From contig CAXKVR010000138.1 in the NCBI GenBank assembly GCA_964058845.1, forward strand, positions 963,008 through 1,027,007: a DNA stretch of 64,000 nucleotides, written 5' to 3'. The translations under genes and the position numbers were made by a program. The notes under the pieces are model-generated. The model was not told the origin of the DNA, searched no databases, and worked only from the letters and a program-made list of their open reading frames with translations. Of this stretch, positions 35,487-46,480 are shown piece after piece; position 1 is the first letter of the stretch; each line of letters opens with the position of its first letter. Source of the stretch: Carex sylvatica (taxonomy: Eukaryota; Streptophyta; Magnoliopsida; Poales; Cyperaceae).

Positions 35487-38402
35487 ATACAAGGAGTTCG
35501 TATGTAAGCTTAGGAAGTAGGAGTTCTCATGCCTTTGATCTTGGCCTTGCTCAACAACTTCGATGAATGGGTATAGATTTTTTGTGACTTTCATCGATTG
35601 TTATTCTCGTGTCACATGGTTGTATTTGATGAAGAACAAAAGTGATGTACTTGTTTGCTTCAAGAAATTCCATAAGGCGGTTCAAACTCAGTTTGGTGCT
35701 GTGGTGAAGGCACTGAGATCCGATAATGGGACTGAATATACAAACAAGGCATTCGAGGAGTATTTGTTAGTTCATGGGATACATCATCAGACCACGTGCC
35801 CTTACACACCAGCACAAAATGGAGTGGCAGAGATGAAGAATAGACACTTGTTGGAGGTAGCTCGGTGCATGATGATCTCCATGAATGTTCCAAAACATTT
35901 GTGGGGACAAGCAGTCCAGACAGCCACACAGTTGATCAATAGAATGCCATCTAGAGTGTTGGACTGACAGACCGTGTGTGATGTTGAAAGAAGATAATGG
36001 GGGTATTCTTCCTCCTAAGGTATTTGGCTGTGTGTGCTTTGTGAAAGACAACAGATCAACAATGGGAAAGTTGGATCCCAGAGCGGTGAAATGCATTTTT
36101 GTGGGTTACTCTGGTACTCAAAAGGGTTATGTGTGCTGGAGTCTGATAGAGAGGAGATTGTTTGTGAGTATAGATGTTACATTTCGCGAGCTCCAACCTT
36201 ACTACTCCTCAGAGACTACATCACCCTTTAGAGACTCACTCGATACAGGAGGTATGAGGCGAGAGAGAGAGAGTAGTAGTGATAGTGAGAGGAGGATGGT
36301 GAGTGTGGGTGGTATTTCTTGCCCACTGATGGATTCGGCCAGGATTGAGCCAGAAAAGGAGGATTCGGCTAGAGTTGAGCCGAAAAAGGAGGATTTGGCT
36401 AGAATTGAGCCGAAAAAGGAGAATTTGGCTAGGGTTGAGCCAAAAAAGGAGGATTCGGCCAGGATTGAGCCACAAAGAGAGGATTCGGCTGTGGGTGAGC
36501 CAAAAGTTGAGAGAAATAAATCCGAAGGTGGTAGAACTCAGGCTCAGGGGGAGTCGAGATACCGTGAGGTGTATGTGATAAGAAATAAGCAGAGTGAGGG
36601 AGCCGTGCCTACAGTGTCACCTTTGCCCCTTGTCCCTGTCTACTCTGACTACTGAGACACTTACACCATCCACCTCAGACTCAGAATATACAGGTGCTAT
36701 GATTCCTCTCTCTACTCCTCCCACGCCCCTATCAGTAAGAATGACTTCTCGCGAGAATGCGGGCATTCCTCCTGACCAATATGGTTTTTCGCATGAGATT
36801 GCTCAGTTTGTCTCTTACTCACAGATATCACCGGTACATAGAGCGTTCATTGCATCACTAGACACTATCTCTATCCCTAAGTGTTGGCAGGTTGCTAAAG
36901 GAGATCCAAAGTGGAAAACAGCCATGCTAGAAGAGTTCAGTGCCAAGAACAAAACCTAGGAACTTGTGTCACTACCATTAGGCAAGAAGGCTGTTGGATG
37001 CAAATGGGTATTCACAGTAAAACAGAATCCAGAGGGTCTGGTTGAGCACTACAAGGCTCGGCTGGTAACGAAGGGGTACAGTCAGACCTATGGCATTGAC
37101 TATGATGAGACCTTTGCACCTATGGCGAAGATGAGCACAGTGAGGACATTGGTTTCCATGACAGTGAATGAGGGATGGTAGTTACACCAACTCGATGTGA
37201 AGAATGCCTTTCTTCATGGTGATTTGTTGGAGGAGGTGTACATGGAGGTTCCACCAGGGTTTGGCACAAACCAGACAGTGGGTAAGGTGTGCAGGCTCAA
37301 GAAGCCGCTCTATGGGTTGAAGCAGTCCCCTCGGGCATGGTTTGATAGGTTTAGGAAGGCTATGGTAGGCATGGGCTATCAGCAAATCAATGCTGACCAC
37401 ACGGTATTTTCTCGACAACATTGTGGTCACATTACTATACTGGCTGTGTATGTCGATGATATGATCATTACCGGGGATGATGAGGGGGAAATTGCACAGT
37501 TGAAAGCAAAATTGGGGAAGGAATTCGAGGTGAAGGATTTGGGACAACTTAGGTACTTCCTTGGAATTGAGGTGGCTCGCGAAGCAGAGGGGATTGTTCT
37601 ATCCCAAAGGAAGTATGTTATAGACTTGCTTACAGAGACATGCATGTTGGGGTGCATGCCTGCAGTTTCTCCAATTGATGTGAAGACCAAGATAAGTGCA
37701 GATGTAGGAGAAGAGGTTGATCGTGAGAGATACCAGAGACTGGTAGGCAAATTGATCTATTTGACACATACTCGTCCCGATATCTCATTTGCAGTGAGCG
37801 TGGTGAGTCGCTACATGCATGACCCTAGAAAGGGCCATATGGATGCAGTGTATCACATTCTGAGGTACCTGAAGAGTGCACCAGGGAAAAGCTTGTTTTT
37901 CAGGAAGAATGAGCACATGAACATTGAGGGTTATTGTGACTCTGATTGGGCTAGTTGCCAAGATGACAGAAGGTCCACAGCTGGCTACTGCATATTTGTA
38001 GGGGGAAATTTGGTCTCTTGGAAGAGCAAGAAGTAGCCAGTTGTTGCGAGGTCGATAGCAGAAGCCGAGTACAGGGCTATGACATTGGGAGTTGCTGAGA
38101 TGGTATGGCTGAAGAGGTTGTTGGAAGAGCTCAAGGTGAATCACAGAGCTCAAATGAAATTGTGGTGCGATAGCAAGTCAGCGATCAGCATTGCTAACAA
38201 TCTTGTGCAGCATGATAGAACCAAGCATGTGGAGATCGATAGGTTCTTCATAAAGGAAAAGCTAGAAAGTGGACTATTGGAGCTGAGTCATGTAGCTACT
38301 GGAGATCAAGTAGCTGACTTCCTCACCAAAGGACTTAGCTCAATAGATCTAGAAAAGTTTTGTGACAAGATGGGCTTGATGGATATCTTTTGCCCATCTT
38401 GA
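35487..38402 (+). pseudogene. Copia pol, part 2: integrase, reverse transcriptase, RNase H
   Basis: Continues pol after the gypsy insertion. Near 35540 a small deletion with frame change removes the integrase stretch that normally holds the first catalytic Asp. The rest of the core has FVTFIDCYSR, RSDNGTEY and NGVAEMKNRHL. A stop occurs near 35965. RT has CKWVFTVK, the D box DVKNAFLHGDL, and YVDDM (about 37450). RNase H has CDSDWASCQDDRRSTAGYC and later EAEYRA. TAG codons interrupt at about 36957, 37179 and 38035; the sites look like former TGG or CAG codons, that is, single transitions. The frame ends at 38400-38402. Not functional. Confidence 0.93.
36331..36505 (+). repeat. 30-bp in-frame tandem repeat (about 6 units) between copia integrase and RT
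   Basis: Ten-residue units of the type DSARIEPKKE are repeated about six times, with silent and replacement changes between units. They lie in the variable linker after integrase. Confidence 0.85.
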
Positions 38403-38409
38403 GGGGGAG
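38401..38409 (+). other. Copia polypurine tract
   Basis: GAGGGGGAG abuts the 3' LTR and overlaps the pol stop codon. Confidence 0.93.
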
Positions 38410-38573
38410 TGTTGAGATTTATGTATGTTTATTGCATTATTAGAAGTTATAGGGTTATATTGGTAAGAAAGGAATTATAAAGAATAGTAGGGTTAGGAAT
38501 GAAAAATGTAACGCCTATATAGGCCCAAAAGAACAAAGGAATCAATACAATTCATTTTTTCTAAAACTCCACA
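38410..38573 (+). repeat. 3' LTR of the copia element
   Basis: 164 bp. Followed by the GGTAT target duplication and then PIP exon 3. Confidence 0.97.
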
Positions 38574-39640
38574 GGTATTGTGGCAAGGTGAACCATGAAT
38601 ACAACAAACCCAATTGGAAGGGGCGCAAATACCTACAATTTTTTAGCATACATATACTAAAATTAGGTAAAGCAATTAAAAAAGAGCAGTCTGAGACTTT
38701 GAGTTAACCTAAATTAGACCCAAAAAATAAAATGTATGTTCAGGAGGTCATCACTTGGCATTTGGTTAAAGTATAGCTATTAGGGTATTAATAATGTATT
38801 GAAAATCTTTATTTTATTCATGATTAGTCCCACATAACTTTAATTTATCACTTAATAATATAAAACCTATTGTCTTATAACAAGACACTTTATAGGATTT
38901 ATACTTATCAGCAACTAGTATGTTTAAGGGTTTAATTACTAATAATCGAAATTCTTTTAATTGATGATGGAATAATGAAGGCCAGAAAAATATAATAAAT
39001 CAAGTGAAGCAAGATCTATGTACCGGGATATGTGAGTCACGAGCATTGCGTTTGGGATCAGTAGCAGAGAAGACAGTGTACACAAGAACAAATGTACCAA
39101 TGATCTCTTCTGCTAGCCCAGTACCGTCTGAGTACCCTGAGCTCAGTTCATTTGCACCCCGCCATAGCGAACATAATAGGCACTCTGGAAGTCCTTCACA
39201 AGGCCAACCCCGCAAATTGCATCCAAACATTGAGCAATCATGTACAGTAAAGCTCTGATCAGGGATACCTTTCAGGCAAGGAACGATCTGAATGTCACTG
39301 CCAGGTTAATGTGACTCCAGGTATACATTTCAAGGAAAATTATATACATTTTCTCGGTATGAATTTAGGTCATACCAAATACAAAATATGGCTTGCAATA
39401 CATACAATCAGCTACTTCAAAATGAAAAAGAATAATTATTACGTGCCTTAAATTTGTATATAACTATATACCTAAGATGCTGGTAGTACAGTAGACCAGA
39501 ATAAAGATCATGCCACCAAAGGCCCATGCAATACCCAAAATACCGACACCGCTGCATGTGGCATCATTCATGTTAACATTCGGGTTGCCACGGTGCTTGT
39601 ACCCAATGACAGTTACCACGGTGATGTACAAAAACATCAT
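38574..39640 (-). pseudogene. PIP aquaporin pseudogene, 5' part (exons 1-2 and start of exon 3)
   Basis: On the minus strand exon 1 (about 39640-39473) reads [13 protein letters not shown] and [16 protein letters not shown], lacks the N-terminal cytosolic part, and has a GTATAT donor. Exon 2 (about 39318-39024) has the first pore box as HINLAVTF, with NPA changed to NLA. TGA replaces the usual Arg before KVSL, and a 1-2 nt frame change follows YVRYGGG. It then reads [20 protein letters not shown] and [16 protein letters not shown] up to a GTACAT donor. Exon 3 starts at 38632 with VFAPLPIGFVVFMVHLATIP and is cut at 38574 by the copia element. The exon order and intron positions are those of plant PIP genes. 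The stop, frameshift, lost NPA and lost N-terminus show decay apart from the insertion. Confidence 0.92.
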
Positions 39641-40975
39641 TATGTGTGTGTGGGGTAGGGGGTTGCGCTGGAAGTGGAGCTTTTTTTTTTTAAGTTAATC
39701 TCTTCAATTTTAGTTAGCCGCCCAACCGACTAAAGCATCATCATATAATCAGTCTAATCAGTGGCAACCATACAAGTTTACACAATTTACAACATAGCTT
39801 GTAGATCACAGAGGCCCCATAATTAACAAAAGGATCAAGCAGTTCAATCATTGAACAACACCAGAAACTATTGAAAACTTGTAAAACATTGTTTTTCTCC
39901 TAAATTATCGTCCCGCTCTCAAGCAAGGTTCAATTCAGTAACAACATTTTGAATGCATTTGGTATGGTCTTGATCTGACATAAGTTTAAAATAGAGCGAG
40001 ATTGAAGTAAATCAGCCAAATTAAAGTGATATTAGAATAGAACTAGCAAAATTAGGACCGAACTAAAATAAAATTAAACAAACAGATGAATCTAATACTG
40101 TAATTTTGCAAATAAACAAGAAATCTGCTACTAGATTGAGAAAGAGCAGGTCAAGTTCAAAGGATCAGAGAGGAGTTTAAAGCACCAGAACGGAGGAGAG
40201 CAGCCCGTGACCTAGATTCTTCCAAGGATGAGAGGGTAGCAGTGCAGGATCTCAGGGATGTAGTCAAGGACAAGGTTCAGTTGAGGTTGCAGGCCAACCT
40301 CTTCTAATCCGCCCATCCACGACCTGTAGTGGAGGAGAAAGGCGTGGCGCATCTGTGCCGGGGGTGGGTGCGTCTGTGCTGAAGTTGGGGTCTGAGGCGA
40401 GAAAGCGATAGAGATGAGCGTCTATGCTGGTTGGGGTCTGAGGCAAGTGAGCGAGAGCTATGGTTCGCTTTCGGCTATGCAGAAAGGGCTGGTGGGAGGG
40501 TTTTGGTCTGGTGCCGAAATCGTGTTTCTAAGAGGGAGCGGCGAGAAAGAAAGCAGATGAGAAAAAAATGTAATGGCGTCGTGAGAAAAGAGATAACAGA
40601 ACATATAAAAAGACTATTTTATCCCTTAACAACTTAAAATGGAAGATATCCAATCAATGGTCAGGATTTAATTAAAACCAATTGCTGCATTACAGTCAAA
40701 ATTACTTTACTGCACTGTAGACAACCCCTTAATTTTAATAGATAACATCTTTTCAATTTTGAATCGCACAACATCCTTTTTCTTTTCTTCTCTCCTCTCT
40801 GCTATCACCACTTTCAATTTTGGGCTTTGGACAGGGTATGGAGTGCAAAATAGGATTTTAAGGGCTTGTTTGAAGAAGATTTATACTGCTAGGGACCTAT
40901 TTCTAAATTTTCAAGGCCTTATCTACGAATTTTATATAAGCAGAGGGGTATATATGCAAAAGAGTATCTTTGAAT
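39641..40975. other. Unassigned region with a G+C-richer island
   Basis: No gene recognised. The island at about 40140-40580 has a direct repeat (GTCTRTGCTG...GTTGGGGTCTGAGGC, near 40370 and 40421). The first exon of PIP, if it ever lay here, was not found. A T-run at 39682-39691 borders the pseudogene. Confidence 0.4.
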
Positions 40976-41440
40976 GATTTTCTGGGTTTTAAGATTAGTA
41001 CTGGCCTTCAGGATTTGGATTTTTGGGCCTTTGAGATGTATACTAGCCACTGGATTTTGACAAATGGGCCTTAAGATTAGTTCAGAACAAGATATAATCA
41101 TATGGGTTTCAAGATTTGGGTTGTAGGCATCAACAGGTGTGCTAAGCCTTTAATGAGTGCACTGGGCTTCAAACATTGACATCTGGGCTTTAAGATCTGT
41201 GCGGGGGTGATTTGATCAAGCAGGCTTTGAGATTTGGGCCTTGACATCAATCTATGTGCTGAGCCATTAAGCAGTGTACTGGGCCTTCAATCTTTAACAT
41301 ATAGGCTTAGAGATTGGTGCAGAATAGGGTTTAATCTCATGGGCTTCAAGATTTGGGCTTTTGCATTGATCAGTGCACTGGCCCATTAACAGGTGTGCAG
41401 GGGCTGTGATTTTACCAAATGGGCTTTAGGATTCGTGTTG
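40976..41440. repeat. Degenerate tandem repeat, period about 117 bp
   Basis: Three to four units share TGGGCTTYAAGATTTGGGCTT, then a GCATCAA/GCATTGATC word, then GTGYRCTGRGCC and again GGGCTTTARGATT. The units are strongly diverged, so the period is approximate. Confidence 0.55.
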
Positions 41441-41510
41441 GATCTTTTAATTAATCCAATAAAATGATATGTGGGTCCCTTCAACAGAAACCGTTGGATT
41501 TGGAAAAGCA

Positions 41511-41663
41511 GCTACAGTACCCTGAAATCCCTACTTTTCCTAATCTCACTGTTCATTTTTTTCAGTACACGCATCTCTAAATAGCTAGTTTTTCTGTGCA
41601 CGCATCTAAAAAAAATTGACAGTTGTTAGATTTGGAAAAGCAGGGATTTCAGGGTACTGTAGC
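41511..41663. repeat. Inverted repeat with ~35-bp arms
   Basis: 41511-41545 (starting GCTACAGTACCCTGAAATCC) is the near-perfect reverse complement of 41629-41663. GTTRGATTTGGAAAAGCA also stands in direct orientation just outside the left arm (from about 41493) and inside the right arm. Possible small foldback element; no target duplication defined. Confidence 0.75.
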
Positions 41664-43286
41664 AGGAATTCGGATCACAGCAGATTTGTTTCCTAACTTG
41701 AATATAGGCTCTCGGATCCATTTCCCTACTTTGAGATCTGTGCTTATGCTTTAAAATCCATGCTGAGTCACTGACAGATTAGGGTTCATCCCCGATAAAC
41801 TGTGTTCGGCCGATTTTGGCCATAGAGGCGTCCATGGGCACCACCGAGATCGTCTTGACTTCAGGAGTTTAATGAACCTATTGTCGACGGTCGGTGTTCA
41901 TCGAAGACAACGGTACAGGCTTAAACAGTAGCCAACAGTACCGATTGTGGCTTGGATCAGTTTTGATCAATTATGCTGTGATTTTCTTTAATCAATCGAC
42001 TATTTAAGGTCGTAGAAGGGCATAAAGATCAATAAGAGCATCAATTTTACATCCAATTGAGCTTTGGGTATAATTTGAGTTTACTGGGTTCGGTTTCAGT
42101 ATCGATTTGGTACCAATGGTCGGTACAGAAGCATTGAAGCTGATTCAAAGGTTCAGAGAACTTGATTTGGTCATTTCGAAGAGATTTAGGTGTATCAGAG
42201 GGTTCAATTTGATGAAACTCGGGTTTTGGTCATATGAGTTCATGAAGAACATGTGTTCCAATTCTGATTTTTGATCACTCATGATTTTCATAGAACAAAA
42301 GTAAGTTTCTATTTTACAATATCAAAGGAGCAAATATCAGGAGTCCATGTTCCAAATTTCATGATTTACAAAGCTTTATTTCTCTGTTAATTGACTTATG
42401 CAATTTGAAGGGCATGAATGGTAATTTTACCAGTTTAATTACAGAATTTTTATTTTTAAAAGTTGAATTTCAAAGATCAATATCTCTCTGTAGGAAGGTC
42501 CAAATAATACAAAATTTGAGTCCATTTCATGTATTTTTTGTGCTCTATCCATTGGTAAAGTCCATTTTTCATTTTAGTCCTTCTGCTGATCAGTATTTAA
42601 TGATTTATCAGCATAGGTCAAAACAATGCATTTCAGTGCATTGCACCATGACAGTAGCATTTCATAGTGCATGTGTTGCCGAGTACCAAACATGGACACC
42701 ACCTGGGACTGGTCAGGGGTATCCTACCCCCATGCAAGGGTCTGGTTGAGGTCATAACAGGTTTTCAAGGGTTCTAAACCACTATTTTGCACCAGTATTC
42801 AAAAGAAAAGAGATTTAAAGCTTCAACTTTCATCAAATCATCATTTTAAAGTATTTTAAAGACTGCTAGAGCATGGCTTTATGTAGGGAGGTCCCTGGAT
42901 TGTTCAAAACATTTGTATACATTCTTTTCACTTGGATGATGGACAAATCATCAAGAAATCATTGGATAGAAATACAAATGGCTTGTCTCAGTACAACTAA
43001 AGCCTATATGCATTCTAATCCTCATTCTTTCACTATTTTGCAAAGAAAGGTTATAAAGAAGTGTTACTTTGCAAATTTTAGCAGCATAACACCTCTTCTA
43101 ACTTGATTTCCTTTACAAAATAAGCCAATTTTAGAAGGAATTGATGAAGGATACTAGCTGGCTCAACTTCACCAATCCTTGTGTACATTAAATAACTTTT
43201 GACCCTTTTAAACCCTTCAAAGCTAAAATAATTTCAATAAATCTGATACAAGAGGATACCAGCTGGTTCAATAATTACAACACTCC
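41664..43286. other. Unassigned DNA between inverted repeat and satellite
   Basis: No coding signal. GGTACC/GGTACAG words and the general style recall plant LTRs, but no ends were found. A direct repeat GGATAYYAGCTGGYTCAA occurs at about 43149 and 43255, just before the first satellite monomer. Confidence 0.35.
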
Positions 43287-43929
43287 AATTGATAGTTTTT
43301 GGAGCACTATAGTAGCGTCTCTATATGGCAAGATAATAGGGCATTTGCAACCCTCATACAACACTCCAATTTATGGTGTTTGGATCAATATAGTAACGTC
43401 CCTATATGGTAAGAAAATAGGGCATTTACAACCCCAATAAAACACTGTAATTGAAGGTGTTTGGAGCACTCTAGTAGTGTCTCTAGATGATAAGATAATT
43501 GGACATTTACAACCCTAATGCAACACTCCAATTGAAGGTGTTTGAAGCACTCTAGTACTGTCTCCATATAACAAGATAATAGAGCATTTTGAACTCTAAT
43601 ACAACACTCCAATTGAAGGTGTTTGGAGCACTCTAGTAGTGTATCCAGATGGAAAAATAATTGGGTATCTACAACCCTATTACAATACTCCAATTGATGT
43701 TGTTTGGAGAACTCTAATAGTATCTTCACATGGCAAGATAATAGTTCATTTACAACCCTAATACAACACTCCAATTGATGGTGTTTGGAGCACTCTAGTA
43801 GTGTCTCAATATGGCAAGATAATTGGCCATTTGGAACCCTAATACAACACTCCAATTGATGTTGTTTGGAGGACTCTAATAGTATCTCCACATGGCAAGA
43901 TAATAGTCCATTTACAACCCTAATACAAC

Positions 43930-45345
43930 ACTCCAATTGAAGGTGTTTGGAACACTCCAGTAGTTTCCCTATATTATAAAAGGGCATTTACATCCTTAAT
44001 ACAACACTCTAATTGAAGGTGTTTGGAGCACTCTAGTAGTGTCTCCAGATGGCAAGATAATTGGGCATTTACGACCCTAATACAACACTCCAATTGATGT
44101 TGTTTGGAGGACTCTAGTAGTGTCTCCACATGGCAAGATAATAGTCCATTTACAACCCTAATACAACACTCCAATTAATGGTGTTTGGAGAACTCTAGTA
44201 GCTTCCCCAAATAGCAAGATAATAGGACATCTACAACCCTAACACAACAATCCAATTGAAGTTGTTTGGAGGACTCTAGTGGTGTCATATAGCAAGATAA
44301 GAGGGCATTTACAACCCTAATACAACTCCCCAATTGAAGGTGTTTGGATCACTCAAGTATTATCTCCATATGGAAAGATAATAGGGCATTTACAACCGTA
44401 ATATAACACTCTAATTTGAAGTGTTTGGAGCACTCTAGTAGTGTCCCTATATAGCAAGATAATTGGGTATTTACAAGCCTAATACAACACTCCAATTGAT
44501 GGTGTTTGGAGAACTCTAGTAGTGTCTCCACATGGCAAGATAATAGGGCATTTACAACCCTAATACAACACTCTAATTGAAGGTGTTTGGAACACTCCAG
44601 TAGTTTCCCTATATCGTATTATAAAAGGGCATTTACATCCTTAATACAACACTCTAATTGAAGGTGTTTGGAGCACTCTAGTAGTGTCTCCAGATGGCAA
44701 GATAATTGGGCATTTACAACCCTAATACAACACTCCAATTGATGTTGTTTGGAGGACTCTAATAGTATCTCCACATGGCAAGATAATAGTCCATTTACAA
44801 CCCTAATACAACACTCCAATTGATAGTGTTTGGAGAACTCTAGTAGCGTCCCTAAATAGCAAGATAATAGGACATCTACAACCCTAATACAACAATCCAA
44901 TTGAAGGTGTTTGGAGGACTCTAGTGGTGTCTCTATATAGCAAGATAAGAGGGCATTTACAACCCTAATACAACTCCCCAATTGAAAGTGTTTGGATCAC
45001 TCAAGTATTATCTCCATATGGCAAGGTAATAGGGCATTTAAACCGTAATATAACACTCTAATTTAAAGTGTTTGGAGCACTCTAGTAGTGTCCCTATATA
45101 GCAAGATAATTGGGTATTTACAAGCCTAATACAACACTCCAATTGATGGTGTTTGGAGAACTCTAGTAGTGTCTCCACATGGCAAGATAATAGGGCATTT
45201 ACAACCCTAATACAACACTCTAATTGAAGGTGTTTGGAACACTCCAGTAGTTTCCCTATATCGTATTATAAAAGGGCATTTACATCCTTAATACAACACT
45301 CTAATTGAAGGTGTTTGGAGCACTCTAGTAGTGTCTCCAGATGGC
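43930..45345. repeat. Local higher-order repeat of ~648 bp (8 monomers) in the old part of the array
   Basis: A rare monomer variant (CCCTATAT...ATTATAAAAGGGCATTTACAT) recurs at 43967, 44607 and 45254. The sequence between is closely similar for the first interval. The second interval is similar up to about 45345 and then diverges. Confidence 0.75.
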
Positions 45346-46480
45346 AAGATAATAGAGAATTTACAACCCTAATACAACACTCCAATTGAAGGTTTTTGAA
45401 GTAGTGTCTCCAGATGGCAAGATAATAGGGCATTTACAACTCTAATAACAACACTCCAATTGAAGGTGTTTGAAGAACTCTAGTATTGTCTCCAGATGGC
45501 AAAGATCATTGGGCATTTACAACTCTAATACAATAGTACAATTGAAGGTGTTTGGAGCACGCGAGTAGCGTCACAATATGGCAGGATAATATGGCATTTA
45601 CAGCCGTAATATAACACTCTAATTTAGAGTGTTTGGAGCACTCTAGTAGTGTCCCTATATGGCAAAATAATATGGTATTTTGAACCCTAATATAACACTC
45701 TAATTGAAGGTGTTTGGAGCACTCTAGTAGTGTCTCTAGATTGCAAGATAATAGGGAATTTACAACCCTAATACAATACTTCAATTGAAGGTTTTTGAAG
45801 CACTCTAGTAGTGTCTCCAGATGGAAAGATAATAAGGCATTTACAACCCTAACACAACAGTCCAATTGAAGGTGTTTGGAGCACTCTAGTATTGTCTCCA
45901 GATGTCAAGATCATTGGGCATTTACAACCCTAATTATACAGCACTCCAATTGATGTTGTTTGGAGCACTCTAGTAGCGTCCCTATATGGCAAGATAATAG
46001 GGCATTTATAACCCTAATACAACACTCCAATTAATGGTGTTTGAAGTACTATAGTAGCGTCTCTATATGGCAAGAGAATAGGGCATTTGGAACCCTAATA
46101 CAACACTCCAATTGATGGTGTTTAGATCACTATAGTAGTGTCCCTATATGGCAAGATAATAGGGCATTTACAACCCCAATACAACAGTACAATTGAAGGT
46201 GTTTGGAGCACTATAGTAGTGTCTCTAGATGGCAAGATAATTGGGCATTTACAACCCTAATGCAACACTCCAATTGTAGGTGTTTGAAGCACTCTAGTAG
46301 TGTCTCTAGATGGCAAGATAATAGGGCATTTGTAACCCTAGTACAACACAACAATTGAAGGTGTTTGAAGTACTCTAGTAGCGTCTCCAAATGACAAGAG
46401 AATAGGGTATTTACAACCCTAATACAACACTCCAATTGAAGCTGTTTGGAGCATTCTAGTATTATCTACAGATGGCAAGA

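Larger units (their letters stand above)
23026..38573 (+). mobile_element. Ty1/copia LTR retrotransposon, 15.5 kb including nested gypsy element
   Basis: The two 164-bp LTRs begin TGTTGAGATTT and end CCACA. The 5-bp duplication GGTAT flanks them (23021-23025 and 38574-38578). Order: LTR, PBS, gag, protease, integrase, RT, RNase H, PPT, LTR; integrase before RT defines copia. Without the nested element it would be about 4.9 kb. It is inserted in PIP exon 3, in the opposite orientation to the gene. The LTRs differ at two sites by eye (about 1.2%). Stops, deletions and the insertion make it non-functional. Confidence 0.97.

Noticed and set aside
23026..38573. A functional copia element
   Set aside because: Gag deletion, loss of the first integrase Asp region, several TAG stops and the nested insertion rule it out.
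40264..40637. Possible gene in the G+C-richer island
   Set aside because: Only short frames without family likeness or splice structure; one contains a direct repeat.
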